Numbered from the stretch's first letter, positions 33,953-43,691 are shown. The stretch is DNA of 64,000 bases from Acidimicrobiaceae bacterium (GCA_026713105.1 JAPOPC010000081.1:1-64000), one strand, 5' to 3'. The notes: generated by a model not told the origin, from the sequence alone. Translations and numbers: made by a program.

Positions 33953-34532
33953 AATCAGTCGTACCTCGGCGGGCCACTAGGCGAGCCTCGTGGCGGTGGC
34001 CGAACCAGCCCTCTTCGAAGCTGATCGGCTCGAGCCCATGGCACAGACCGGGTAACTCGCCGCGCTCGACGAGAAATGGGCGGCCCGGGCGCGCGTTGTA
34101 CAGCAGGTTGTCGACCGTGGCGATCAGCACCAGCGCGATGCCACCGGGCACGAGCAGGCTGCCCAGAGCGCCGAGCATCGGCCGGTACAGGAAGTTGGTG
34201 CACACCGCTGCGTGCCATCCGCCGTTGCCGCCGAGATCGGCGACCGTCGGCAGCGGCACGGATTCCAGATCGGCCTGCACGGTTCGCAGTCGCAGGCTGC
34301 GCTCGCCGGCGGCGGTGCGGGCGATCTCGAGGGCCCGCTCGGAGACGTCGACGAGGGTTGTGTCGATTCCCTGCGCAGCCAGCCAGAGCGCCGTGCCGCC
34401 TGCGCCGCCGGCGAGATCGACGGCCGTCGGGCAATCGGCGAGCATGTCCGCGCAGCCGGTGACGAATTCCGAGGGCAGCCCAGGCTCCTCCCACTCGGCG
34501 TACTTCGCGTCCCAGCGGTCGGCGGCACTCAC
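33951..34532 (-). CDS. SAM-dependent methyltransferase
   Basis: 193 residues from GTG 34532, overlapping the LivM-like stop by GTGA. Motif I is VDLAGGAGGTALWLAAQG, followed by TTLVDVSERALEIAR, LRTVQADLESVP and AAVCTNFLYRPML, the order of class I methyltransferases. The glycine-rich loop begins DLAGGAGG rather than the commoner DLGCGxG. The end, SFEEGWFGHRHEARLVARR, resembles TehB/thiopurine-type enzymes. Tight coupling to two permease genes is unusual; the substrate is unknown. Confidence 0.82.
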   Translation of the reverse strand: MSAADRWDAKYAEWEEPGLPSEFVTGCADMLADCPTAVDLAGGAGGTALWLAAQGIDTTLVDVSERALEIARTAAGERSLRLRTVQADLESVPLPTVADLGGNGGWHAAVCTNFLYRPMLGALGSLLVPGGIALVLIATVDNLLYNARPGRPFLVERGELPGLCHGLEPISFEEGWFGHRHEARLVARRGTTD

Positions 34533-35527
34533 GCGTCGTAGGACCTGACTGCGCGCGCACGGCGGCTGCGTGCGTACGCGGCCACCAGCAGCAGCGCCGC
34601 ATAGAGGAAGAATTCGGACTTTACGAAGCCGATCCAACCGCCCTGGGTCACCCAGCCGGGCCGATCGACGAGCCACACCGGCAGCAGCACGAGTACGGCC
34701 GCCGCTGGCACCGTCATGATGAGTCGGCTGCCCCCGATCGCTGTGCTGCCGAAGGCGATCGTGAGAGCGAACAGCTTGATCGACAGTTCCTCGGGATACA
34801 GCGACTGATCGTTGAAGTTCACCGGCACCAGCATGAGAGCGCCTGCAAGGCCGGCGAGACCGCTGCTGAGGCTCACCCCCGCCAGGCGCAGTCGGTACAC
34901 CGAGACGCCGAATGTCGCAGCGGCGGTCGGCTCGTCGCGGGTGGCGACCAGTGCCCGCCCGATCGGTCCGCTGAGCAGGCCGCGCAGCAGCCAGAAGGCG
35001 ACCGCCACCCACACCGCCACCACCCAGAACTCCCAGATGTGCTCATCGTTGGGCGCAATGCCCGTCCATGCAGGCGGAATGAACTCACTGTCCAGGGTCA
35101 CCGGCAGCGGGCCGTCGAGCTGGCGCAGCACGATGGGAAATGCCACGGCGGCAGACAAGGTGAGCAACGCCAAATAGGCCTTTGGCAAGCGCAGTGCGGG
35201 GACGCCGAGCAGCGCGCCGACCGCACAGCCCGCCACAAAGCCGGCCAGCGGCATCAGCATCGGCGGCAAGCCGAAGTCGTTGACCGCGTGCAGCGCTGCA
35301 TAGGCGCCGACGCCTGTCAATGCTCCATGGCCGACCGACAGCAGCCCCATCCGGTGCGTCAGCAGCCAGAGCCCGGCGAAGACCAGGCAGAACGCTGCGA
35401 GCTGCGTGAAGTCGGTGACAAAGGTCGACGACGCCTGCAGCGGCACCACGACGACCAGCGCCGCAATCACGAGGAGCGACGCAGCCGTCGCCAGAGCGGG
35501 CCACGGTGCCGATTCGCGGTCCGTCAC
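34529..35527 (-). CDS. Branched-chain-amino-acid-type ABC permease, LivM-like
   Basis: 332 residues from GTG 35527, overlapping the LivH-like stop by GTGA; the frame runs open to 36688 antisense-like through LivH, which is shadow. Eight or more helices, and the LivM landmarks GLLSVGHGALTGVGAYAALH, RDEPTAAATFGVSVYRLRLA, SLSSGLAGLAGALMLVPVNF and FGSTAIGG. It forms a pair with LivH. No binding protein or ATPase genes accompany them here. Confidence 0.88.
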   Translation of the reverse strand: MTDRESAPWPALATAASLLVIAALVVVVPLQASSTFVTDFTQLAAFCLVFAGLWLLTHRMGLLSVGHGALTGVGAYAALHAVNDFGLPPMLMPLAGFVAGCAVGALLGVPALRLPKAYLALLTLSAAVAFPIVLRQLDGPLPVTLDSEFIPPAWTGIAPNDEHIWEFWVVAVWVAVAFWLLRGLLSGPIGRALVATRDEPTAAATFGVSVYRLRLAGVSLSSGLAGLAGALMLVPVNFNDQSLYPEELSIKLFALTIAFGSTAIGGSRLIMTVPAAAVLVLLPVWLVDRPGWVTQGGWIGFVKSEFFLYAALLLVAAYARSRRARAVRSYDA

Positions 35528-36486
35528 GATCGGATGCCTCCGCGAGCTGCCTTGCCCCTCAGCAACCCCGACGGGCGCACCGACAGCACCACTATGAGCA
35601 CCGCCAGCGCCCACACCAGCGTGACCTGGCTGTCGATGAAGCCGACGTAGCCCGACATCATCGTTTCGGCAAAGGCGAACAGGTACCCCCCCGCCAGCGC
35701 CAGCGCCGGGCTGCGCAGGCCGCCGAGGGTGGCGGCTGCAAGGCCGAAGACCAAGAGGCGTTCCATCATGTCGGGGCGGACGTTGAATTCGCCCGCGATG
35801 AGCCCGCCGGCCAGCCCGCCCAAGGCTGCTGCGACGGCCCATCCGCCCATCACCACCGACTCGACTCTGATGCCCACGAGCGCAGAGCTGTCTCGATTGG
35901 AGGTGATCGCCCGGAACGCGAGGCCCACCTTGGTCGTGCGCTGAATGAGCGCGAGCAGGCCGATGGCGGCCAGCATGGCGAGCGTCAGCCCGATGGTGTC
36001 GAACCACAGCCGCGCCCCGCCGATGATGAACCGGTCGGTGTGCTCTTGGGGGAACGGCGAACCGAGGAACCTCTGGCGGCCGCCGAAGTGCTTCACGACG
36101 AACACGCCGATGAGCAGGTAGAGCCCCAGCGTCGCCCCGATGGTCGGCACCGGGTCGCCGCCCATGGGTCGGATGATCGTGTACTCCAGCAGCGCCCCCA
36201 CGACGGCGGACACGATCACCGCTCCCGCGACCGCAGCCCAGATCGGCCACGGCGTCGCGAACGGCGTCAGCCAGCCCGAGAAGGCCACCGAGGGGTCTGC
36301 ACCTGCCGCGAACACCACCGCGATGTAGGCGGACAGCATCGCCATCTGGCCCTGCGCGAGGTTCAGCACCCCCGTCGAGCGGAACACCATCGAGATCGCC
36401 ACCGCCAAGGCCGCATACGCGGAACCGTTGGCGAACGAGTCGAACACCCGCTGCAGGAACAGGGTCACGGCCGCAGATTGTGTCAC
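35524..36486 (-). CDS. Branched-chain-amino-acid-type ABC permease, LivH-like
   Basis: 320 residues with about eight helices from GTG 36486. GSAYAALAVAISMVFRSTGV, LNLAQGQMAMLSAYIAVVF, RAITSNRDSSALVGIRVESV and ALGGLAGGLIAGEFNVRPDM match LivH. First of three overlapping genes (LivH, LivM, methyltransferase). It is divergent from the amidohydrolase gene by 48 bases. The missing periplasmic and ATPase partners must be elsewhere or shared. Confidence 0.88.
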   Translation of the reverse strand: MTQSAAVTLFLQRVFDSFANGSAYAALAVAISMVFRSTGVLNLAQGQMAMLSAYIAVVFAAGADPSVAFSGWLTPFATPWPIWAAVAGAVIVSAVVGALLEYTIIRPMGGDPVPTIGATLGLYLLIGVFVVKHFGGRQRFLGSPFPQEHTDRFIIGGARLWFDTIGLTLAMLAAIGLLALIQRTTKVGLAFRAITSNRDSSALVGIRVESVVMGGWAVAAALGGLAGGLIAGEFNVRPDMMERLLVFGLAAATLGGLRSPALALAGGYLFAFAETMMSGYVGFIDSQVTLVWALAVLIVVLSVRPSGLLRGKAARGGIRS

Positions 36487-36534
36487 GGGCTGCCGCGTTG
36501 ACCCCCCGCCGCGCCCCGGTGCGAAGATGAGGCC

Positions 36535-37881
36535 GTGCCGAACGGATCAGATGGCTCTTCGATCGACATTCGCTACCTCGCCGATGTCGTGCTGACCTGC
36601 GACGAGGACTTCGCGATGATCGAGCGCGGGGCGGTGGACGTGCGAGCGGACGGGCGCATCGCGTGGGTGGGCGCTGCCGCCGACGCATCGACGACCGATG
36701 CGCCGGTGATCCGCCTGGGCGGCCTGCTGATGCCGGGCTTGATCAATACACATGCGCATACGCCGATGACGCTGGTGCGCGGCGCGGGCGACGGGTTGCC
36801 GCTGATGGCCTGGCTCGAAGAGGTGATGTGGCCCCGCGAAGGTCGCCTGCGTTCCGAAGACGTGTGGTGGGGCATGACGCTGGGCTCGGTGGAGATGCTG
36901 CGCTCGGGAGTGACGACCACCTGCGAGATGTATGCCTTCGAACACGAGGTGATCGACGCGGGCCATCAGGCGGGCATCCGACAGGTCATGTGTCCGGGGG
37001 TGCTGTCGGTGGCGCACTTGGATGGTTCGGGAAGCGTCGCCGATCGCATCGGTGAGATCGCTGCCGTGCACGACGCGGTGAACGATCCGTCGGGCCTTGT
37101 CACGATCGGGTTTGCGCCGCACTCGGCGTACGACCTCGGCGTGGACGCCTGCGCGGAAATCGCAGCCGCGGCCCGTGAGCACGACGCCCTGCTGCACATC
37201 CATGTCGCGGAGACCGCCGGTGAAGGCAACGCGCTGGCCAAAAAGCACGGCGGAGCCAGCGTGCCGCGTTTGCTGGCCGATGCCGACGTGTTCGACGGGC
37301 GCGTGCTCGCGGCGCACAGCGTCTGGCTGGACGACGCTGACTTGGACATCTACGCCTCGGCCGGCGTTGCGGTGGCTCACTGCCCGGTCAGCAACATGAA
37401 GCTCGGCTCAGGCGTCGCCAGGGTGCCCGAGATGATCGAGCGCGGCATCACCGTGTCGCTCGCCACCGACGGTCCGGCGTCCAACGACGACTTGGACCTG
37501 TGGGAGGAGATCAAGATCGCATCGCTGCTGGCGAGAGTGACCGCGCTCGACCCCACGCTGATGAGTGCGCAGCAAGTGATTTCCATGGCGACGCACGACG
37601 GCGCAGAAGCACTGGGCCTGCACACCGGTGTGCTGGAGCCCGGCCGCTGGGCCGACATGATCCGCCTCGACATCGACGATCCGGCCTTCGTGCCGGTGAC
37701 TTCGCCCAACGAACTCGTCGCCCATGTGGCGTGGGCGGGCGGCAGCCGTCACGTCACCGATGTGTGGGTGGGCGGTGAGCGAGTGGTGGCAGATCGGGTG
37801 TGCCTCACCGTTGACGAGGCACGGGCTCGCTACGAGGTGCAGCATCGAGCGCAGCGTCTGGCACGGGAGTCGGGAACATGA
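36535..37881 (+). CDS. Amidohydrolase, methylthioadenosine / S-adenosylhomocysteine deaminase family
   Basis: 448 residues from GTG 36535. The metal site is read from NTHAHTPMTLVRG, HIHVAET, AHSVWLDD and ATDGPASND, with MPGLINTHAH as in the MtaD/SsnA/TrzN family. These enzymes deaminate adenine-type nucleosides such as methylthioadenosine to the inosine form, or chlorohydrolyse triazines. The stop overlaps the start of an MTAP-family phosphorylase by ATGA, which strongly favours methylthioadenosine deamination. Confidence 0.85.
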   Translation: MPNGSDGSSIDIRYLADVVLTCDEDFAMIERGAVDVRADGRIAWVGAAADASTTDAPVIRLGGLLMPGLINTHAHTPMTLVRGAGDGLPLMAWLEEVMWPREGRLRSEDVWWGMTLGSVEMLRSGVTTTCEMYAFEHEVIDAGHQAGIRQVMCPGVLSVAHLDGSGSVADRIGEIAAVHDAVNDPSGLVTIGFAPHSAYDLGVDACAEIAAAAREHDALLHIHVAETAGEGNALAKKHGGASVPRLLADADVFDGRVLAAHSVWLDDADLDIYASAGVAVAHCPVSNMKLGSGVARVPEMIERGITVSLATDGPASNDDLDLWEEIKIASLLARVTALDPTLMSAQQVISMATHDGAEALGLHTGVLEPGRWADMIRLDIDDPAFVPVTSPNELVAHVAWAGGSRHVTDVWVGGERVVADRVCLTVDEARARYEVQHRAQRLARESGT

Positions 37882-38654
37882 GCGACGCAAACGAACACGG
37901 CGACGCAGCGGCGACTGCCGAGCGGGCCCCGGTCGGGATCATCGCCGGAACGGGTTTCTACGAGCTGCCCGGCCTGAGCGAGGCCGAGCACCATGAGGTG
38001 CAGACCGACTGGGGCGAGGCCTCCGCGATGACCGGCCGCTGGCACGGGCGGCGGATCGTGTTCGTGCCTCGTCACGGCGGCGATCACTCGATCCCGCCGT
38101 CGGCCATCAACTACCGGGCGAACATCGCTGCGATGCGCGACCTCGGTGCGACGGCGATCCTGGCGGTGTACGTGGTCGGCTCGATGGTGCCTGAACGCCC
38201 GACGGGATCGTTCCTGCTGCTCGACGATTACCTGGAATTCACGACCGGCCGGGCGGCGACCTTCTTCGATCAGCCGGGCCACGTCGTGCACACCGACATG
38301 TCCACGCCGTACGACCCGTCGCTGCGGGCAGCGCTGGCCGCAGCAGCACAGGCCGTGGGCATCGACGTGGCGCCCACCGCCACCTACGTCTGCACCAACG
38401 GACCCCGCTTCGAGACGCCCGCGGAGATCCGCATGTACGCGCAGATGGGCGGCAGCGTCGTCGGCATGACCGGCTACCCCGAGGTTGCCTTGGCACGAGA
38501 GGCCGCCATTCCCTACGCCGGAATAGCTGTGGTAGCGAACATGGCCGCAGGAATGTTCGACGGCGAGATCTCTCACGAAGAAGTCTCGGCAGCGCTCGAA
38601 GCCACCAAGGAGCCGCTGTTCGCCCTGCTGGGCCGCACTGTCTCGATGATCTGA
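37878..38654 (+). CDS. MTAP-family phosphorylase, probably S-methyl-5'-thioinosine phosphorylase
   Basis: 258 residues, coupled to the deaminase gene by ATGA. GIIAGTGFYELPGL, VFVPRHGGDHSIPPSAINYR, TNGPRFETPAEIRM and VVGMTGYPEVALA are diagnostic of methylthioadenosine phosphorylases. Where adenine-specific MTAP has a D-Y-D motif (human D220/D222), this protein reads VANMAAG with N221. Asn at that site is typical of 6-oxopurine phosphorylases. With the deaminase it predicts the route MTA to MTI, then phosphorolysis to hypoxanthine and methylthioribose phosphate, as described in Pseudomonas. Confidence 0.85.
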   Translation: MSDANEHGDAAATAERAPVGIIAGTGFYELPGLSEAEHHEVQTDWGEASAMTGRWHGRRIVFVPRHGGDHSIPPSAINYRANIAAMRDLGATAILAVYVVGSMVPERPTGSFLLLDDYLEFTTGRAATFFDQPGHVVHTDMSTPYDPSLRAALAAAAQAVGIDVAPTATYVCTNGPRFETPAEIRMYAQMGGSVVGMTGYPEVALAREAAIPYAGIAVVANMAAGMFDGEISHEEVSAALEATKEPLFALLGRTVSMI

Positions 38655-38683
38655 AAATCATGCGGGCTGCCGAGGTGCGAGGT

Positions 38684-38699
38684 GGGATGCTGCCATCCC
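38684..38699. terminator. Possible hairpin after the phosphorylase gene
   Basis: GGGATG-CTGC-CATCCC, a 6-bp stem with a four-base loop 30 bases after the stop. No U-tract is present, so this is a weak terminator call. Confidence 0.35.
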
Positions 38700-38819
38700 C
38701 TACCCGCAGACTGGCGAGAAATAGAGTCCGGCATGATGCCTGCACTGACGCATTTTGGATCGCTCAGCGGGCTGCACCGACGGTTTTGGGGCGGCTCTCG
38801 CACACCTACGGGGCGGCTG

Positions 38820-41800
38820 ATGCGCACCCGGCCCGCGCTGGGCCGGAGGCTGCGCGGCGGCACGGTGATGTTTGCCGTGCTCGCGCTGATCGCAGCCGTG
38901 CTGGCCCCCACGGCGTCGGCGCAGAGCCGGACCATTGGCACCGTGGTCCTTGCGAACGGCTGGAGTTCTGCCGACTCGGCCGTCGCCTCGGCGCTCGCAG
39001 CCCTCGAGAGCGACGACGACTCCGATGCGGTGGTGCTGTATGCGAGCAGGAGAGCGCTGTCGCAGGGCACCGCAGACTTCATCGAAGATCACCAGCCATC
39101 GGAGGTGATCCTGATCGGCGGCACCGCTGCGCTGTCCAGCGGGGTCGAAGCTGATGTGATCGAGCTGGTCGGCAGCGGATCGGTCAGGCGGGTTGAGGGT
39201 TCGGACCGCTTCGACACGGCTGCGAAGGCGGTTCCCTCCACCGCGACCACGTTTATCGTGGCGAACGGATTCAGCGCCGCCGACACGGGCGTGGCGGCTG
39301 CGTTGGCAGCAACGAGGACCGATGCAGCGGTGCTGCTGGCGACCACCGACAGCCTGACCGAGCCGACCGAACGCATCATTCTCGAGCAGCAACCGCTGGC
39401 GGTCGAATTCGTCGGCGGCACTGCGGTGCTCGCAGAATCGCTCCTCGCTCGCGTCGGCGAGCTGGCGCCGGCGATCCCGGCCTTTCCCCGTCACAGCGGC
39501 ACGTCGCGCACGGCGACGGCGGCTGCTGCTGCGCCAAACAGGTCCACCACGTTGGTGATTGCCAACGGGTGGAGCCCAGCCGACATGGGCGTGGCCGCTG
39601 CCTACGCGGCCATCACCAGCGGTGCCGCGGTCCTCTACTCCCAGACGACCATGCTGACCACGCCCACCGAAGATCGCATCCGGGCGCTGCAGCCGCGCGC
39701 CATCGTGCTGATCGGCGGCAGCGCGGCGCTCGACACCAGCCTGCATGCCCGGCTGCGCGAGATTGCCCCTGCGGCGACGATCCAACGCATCAGCGGGTCA
39801 GACCGCATCGACACCGCGGTGCGCGCCGCTGACGGCGCGCTGACCGACGTCGCAACCGACCCGCCCGCTGCACCCACAGCAGTCAGCGTGGCGTCCCGGA
39901 ACGCCGGTCTGGCAGTGTCGTGGAACCCGCCCACGACCACCTCGGATACGACGAGCAACGACGATCCTGAAGTCACCGGCTATGCCGTCCAGTTTCGGGC
40001 CTGCACGGCCGCCGACACCACCTGCTCGGTCAGCCCGAGCTGGGGCATCTGGAGATCGCACAGCCACACGGGCATCCGGACCACCACGACCATCTCCGGG
40101 CTGACCAACGGCACCAGGTATCAAGTGCAGGTCAGGGCTCGCAACAGCGCCGGCCTCGGGGCGTGGTCGCTGACCGAATCCGGCACGCCGTTGGCGCAGA
40201 CGGCGAAGCCCTCGGTGCCGTCGGGGGTGACCGTGGAGGCGGCGAACCGACTGCTGAAGGTGTCGTGGGCGCAGTCGATTCCCCCGAAGGACGGGACGGT
40301 CGACGGTTACGAAGTGGAGTACCGGACCTGTCCGACGACTTCGACCTGTGGAGGCTGGACCGACCACAGCCATTCGGGCACTGACACCTCCACCACGATC
40401 ACGGGGCTGACTAACGGCATCAATCACGAGGTGCGGGTGCAGGCCACGAGCACGAGGGGCGTCAGCGGCTGGTCACCTGCCAAGTCGGGGACACCTGCGC
40501 AGTTGCCAAGTTTCCTGCTTCTCCCGGATCTGACGCCAGGCGACCGGCAGATCGAGGTGCGATGGAACGAGCCCGCCGACTCCGGGTCGGACATCCGCGA
40601 CTACGACGTGCAGTATCGGGCCTGCACCGCAACCGACGACGACACGACGGTTCTGACCTGCGAGCCTGACGAAGACGCGACGTGGGGCGCCTGGAGAGCG
40701 CGCAGCCATTCGGGTACCGCCCAGGTTTCGACGATCACCGGGCTGACCAACGGCACCACGTACGAAGTGCAGCTACGGGCCAGCAACTCCAACGGCGCAG
40801 GGCCATGGTCGGACGCCGCGACGGCCACGCCGATCTCGGTGCCGGCGAAGCCGAGCACCCCCACCGTGGAGCCCGGCAACACGAAGTTGGTGGTGACCTG
40901 GACGGCTCCGTCGGACAACGGTTCCGACATCATCGGCTACGACGTCGAGCGCTGCACCGGCACGTGTGCCAACGACTCAGATTGGTCTCCCACTCGCGCC
41001 AGGGTCACCACGACAAGGCACGAGTTCACCACTCTGGCCAACGGCACGGCCGTCAAGGTGCGCGTCCGAGCCGTCAATGCCGTGGGCGACGGCCCGTGGT
41101 CTTCGATCAGGACCGGCACGCCCAAGGCCGTGCCTGATGCTCCCGCCGCACCGGGACTGACGGGCGGTGACCGCAAGATCATCGTTACGTGGGGTGCGCC
41201 AAGCCCCAACGGCACGACGATCAGCAGCTACGAGATCCAGTACCGGGCGTGCACGGCGACACCGCGAGACTGCAGCTCGAACCCACGGTGGGGGAGCTGG
41301 CGCTCGAGGAGCCATTCGGACCTCAGCGACCTCGAGTCGACGATCCCCAGCCTCACGAATGCCACGGAGTACGAGGTGCGGGTGCGGGCTCGCATCTCTG
41401 GTGGCTCGGGGCCATTTTCGCTAGCCGCAGAAGCAACGCCGCTCGGCAAGCCGTCGAAGACGCCGACACCCTCGGTGACCGCGGGCGACGGGCTGCTGAT
41501 GCTGACCTGGACACCGCCGGCGGACAACGGTTCAGACATCACCGGCTACACGGTGCAGCGCTGCGAGAGCACGGCCGATTGCACGGTCGACGGCGACTGG
41601 TTTGAAGTCAGCCCATCGGGAACCCCGACACCGGACGAGGTCACCGGCGAGGTCACCCACACGTTGAGCAGGTTGACCAATGGCACGACTTACCGGGTGC
41701 GCGTCCTCGCCACGAACGGTGTTGGCGCCGGCCCGTGGTCTTCGACGGTGTCGGGCACACCCTCGGTGCGGCCCGACGCTCCCACCGGTCTGACCATGAA

Positions 41801-43691
41801 CGTGGCCGACCGGCAGGTCGGTCTGTTGTGGAATGCGGCCAATGACAAGGGCGTGACGATCACCGGCTACGACGTCGAGTACCGGGCCTGTGAGGCGACC
41901 GGCTCCGACGAGACGGTGCTGACGTGCGCCTCCGACCCGACGTGGGGCGACTGGAAGACGCACCCTCACTCGGGCGTCGGCATCACCACGACGATTACCA
42001 GGCTGACCAATGGCACCAGGTACGAAGCACGCGTGCGGGCCCGCAACACCAACGGCCCCGGTCCGTGGGCGGGACCGACAGCGCCATCATCTGGCATCCC
42101 GCTGGCAGCCGCGTCGACGCCGACTGGTCTCACCGTGGAAGCCGCGTATCAGCGGCTGAGCGTGTCGTGGAATGCGTCGGCTCCGCACGGTTCGACCATC
42201 ACCGGCTACGTCGTGGAGCACCGGGAGTGTGAGACAACGCCAACGACCTGCACGTTGAGTCCGCGATGGGGTGAATGGATGGCGCACAGCAATAGCGGCA
42301 CCACCACAGCAAGAATCATCTCCGGCCTGACCAATGGCACCAAGTACCAAGTGCGGGTGCAGGCCACGAGCAGCATCAGCGGCGATAACCGAGTCAGCGG
42401 CTGGTCGCAGATCAAGTCCGCGACACCGGCAGCGGTGCCTGAACCTCCCAGCACGCCGACGCCGACGCCCGACGATCGCCAGATCAGCATTATGTGGTCT
42501 GAGCCGGACAATCGCGGTGCGGCCATCACCGACTACGACGTCGAGTACCGGGCCTGCACCGCGACGCCGAGAGACTGCAGCGGCCCCGACCCGGCATGGG
42601 GGGCCTGGCTGTCGCATGGCCATTCGGGCGCCAGCCGATCCACGATCATCACCAGCTTGACCAATGGCACCAGGTATCAGGTGCGGGTGCGGGCTACCAA
42701 CGCCAACGGCATCGGGCCGTGGCTGACCAACCCAGCGGAATCGACGCCGGTAGGCGCACCGGCGATGCCCGCGACGCCGAGGGTGACCACGGGCGACGGC
42801 CAGTTGACCGTGGATTGGATCGAACCGCGATCCAACGGATCGGACATCGACGGCTACGACGTGGAGTACCGGGCCTGCGAGGCGACCAACTCCGACGAGT
42901 CGGTGCTGACCTGCGCATCCAACCCCGCATGGGGTGGCTGGGGATCGGCCGGCGTCTCGATCAGCGGCACCATGGCGACGATCGCCGACTTGACCAATGG
43001 CACGGCGCACCAAGTGCAGGTCCGTGCCAAATCCGGCAGCCTCATCGGCCCGTGGTCGTCGCCGGTCACCGAAATGCCGAGGGGCGCGCCCGACGCGCCC
43101 AAGATGACGCTCACCTCGGGGAACCGGAAGCTGATCGTGTCGTGGCCGACGCCCAATGCGAAGGGGTCGACGATCACGAGCTTCACCGTGCGGTACTGCG
43201 ACACTGCCGATGCCTCGAAGAATTGCAGCGACTACGCCGACTGGGTGACTCGGACTGGGATCAGTGCGCGAGCGACGAGCTACACCATTCAAAGTCTCAG
43301 CAACGGCGACGAGTACCGCGTGGAAATGCGTACCAACAGCAGCAGCCATGGCGCCAGCGAATGGCCGAGTTACGAAACTGCGACGCCTGGAGCGCCGAAT
43401 GCGCCCTCAACGCCTCGACTGACGGCCGGCAACACAGAGATCTCCGTGACGTGGTTCGCACCCGCCAAGAATCACTCCGACATATTCGACTATGAGGTCG
43501 AGCACTGCCTGACCACGCTTGACTGCACGGTGGACACCAATTGGACAGACACCAGCCATTCGGGAGTCACGACTTCATTCGTCATTACCGGGTTGGACAA
43601 CGACAAGAGCTACAGAGTGCGAGTCCGGGCCCAGAACAACCAAGGGTGGGGTGCGTGGTCGGTGATGGCTTCCGCCACGCCTACGACGTGA
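38820..43691 (+). CDS. Secreted protein with three CWB2 repeats and twelve FN3 domains
   Basis: 1,623 residues from ATG 38820. That start gives a clean Sec signal (RRLRGG, hydrophobic core to ~30, cleavage after TASA at 34); upstream ATGs at 38733/38736 would put 29 extra residues ahead of it. Residues ~37-330 hold three cell-wall-binding-repeat-2 units, each with an ANGWS-x-AD motif and a V-x-[LF]-[IV]-GG-[ST]-AAL or GGTAVL core. From ~345 to the end are twelve FN3 domains, marked by LTNGT-x-Y-x-V-x-VRA repeats. Many contain a disulphide-like pair (EYRACTAT...C). No LPXTG or C-terminal membrane anchor is visible. Likely an S-layer-like or adhesive surface protein. Confidence 0.88.
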   Translation: MRTRPALGRRLRGGTVMFAVLALIAAVLAPTASAQSRTIGTVVLANGWSSADSAVASALAALESDDDSDAVVLYASRRALSQGTADFIEDHQPSEVILIGGTAALSSGVEADVIELVGSGSVRRVEGSDRFDTAAKAVPSTATTFIVANGFSAADTGVAAALAATRTDAAVLLATTDSLTEPTERIILEQQPLAVEFVGGTAVLAESLLARVGELAPAIPAFPRHSGTSRTATAAAAAPNRSTTLVIANGWSPADMGVAAAYAAITSGAAVLYSQTTMLTTPTEDRIRALQPRAIVLIGGSAALDTSLHARLREIAPAATIQRISGSDRIDTAVRAADGALTDVATDPPAAPTAVSVASRNAGLAVSWNPPTTTSDTTSNDDPEVTGYAVQFRACTAADTTCSVSPSWGIWRSHSHTGIRTTTTISGLTNGTRYQVQVRARNSAGLGAWSLTESGTPLAQTAKPSVPSGVTVEAANRLLKVSWAQSIPPKDGTVDGYEVEYRTCPTTSTCGGWTDHSHSGTDTSTTITGLTNGINHEVRVQATSTRGVSGWSPAKSGTPAQLPSFLLLPDLTPGDRQIEVRWNEPADSGSDIRDYDVQYRACTATDDDTTVLTCEPDEDATWGAWRARSHSGTAQVSTITGLTNGTTYEVQLRASNSNGAGPWSDAATATPISVPAKPSTPTVEPGNTKLVVTWTAPSDNGSDIIGYDVERCTGTCANDSDWSPTRARVTTTRHEFTTLANGTAVKVRVRAVNAVGDGPWSSIRTGTPKAVPDAPAAPGLTGGDRKIIVTWGAPSPNGTTISSYEIQYRACTATPRDCSSNPRWGSWRSRSHSDLSDLESTIPSLTNATEYEVRVRARISGGSGPFSLAAEATPLGKPSKTPTPSVTAGDGLLMLTWTPPADNGSDITGYTVQRCESTADCTVDGDWFEVSPSGTPTPDEVTGEVTHTLSRLTNGTTYRVRVLATNGVGAGPWSSTVSGTPSVRPDAPTGLTMNVADRQVGLLWNAANDKGVTITGYDVEYRACEATGSDETVLTCASDPTWGDWKTHPHSGVGITTTITRLTNGTRYEARVRARNTNGPGPWAGPTAPSSGIPLAAASTPTGLTVEAAYQRLSVSWNASAPHGSTITGYVVEHRECETTPTTCTLSPRWGEWMAHSNSGTTTARIISGLTNGTKYQVRVQATSSISGDNRVSGWSQIKSATPAAVPEPPSTPTPTPDDRQISIMWSEPDNRGAAITDYDVEYRACTATPRDCSGPDPAWGAWLSHGHSGASRSTIITSLTNGTRYQVRVRATNANGIGPWLTNPAESTPVGAPAMPATPRVTTGDGQLTVDWIEPRSNGSDIDGYDVEYRACEATNSDESVLTCASNPAWGGWGSAGVSISGTMATIADLTNGTAHQVQVRAKSGSLIGPWSSPVTEMPRGAPDAPKMTLTSGNRKLIVSWPTPNAKGSTITSFTVRYCDTADASKNCSDYADWVTRTGISARATSYTIQSLSNGDEYRVEMRTNSSSHGASEWPSYETATPGAPNAPSTPRLTAGNTEISVTWFAPAKNHSDIFDYEVEHCLTTLDCTVDTNWTDTSHSGVTTSFVITGLDNDKSYRVRVRAQNNQGWGAWSVMASATPTT

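Noticed and set aside
33880-34548. A 222-codon rightward frame over the methyltransferase
   Set aside because: Shadow frame; the minus-strand methyltransferase has motif I and is coupled to LivM.
34529-36688. A single 719-codon leftward frame covering LivM and LivH
   Set aside because: Only the part from GTG 35527 encodes LivM. The rest is an arginine-rich shadow of LivH, which uses another frame.
42087-43349. A 420-codon leftward frame inside the FN3 gene
   Set aside because: Repeats in the translation simply mirror the FN3 DNA repeats on the other strand.
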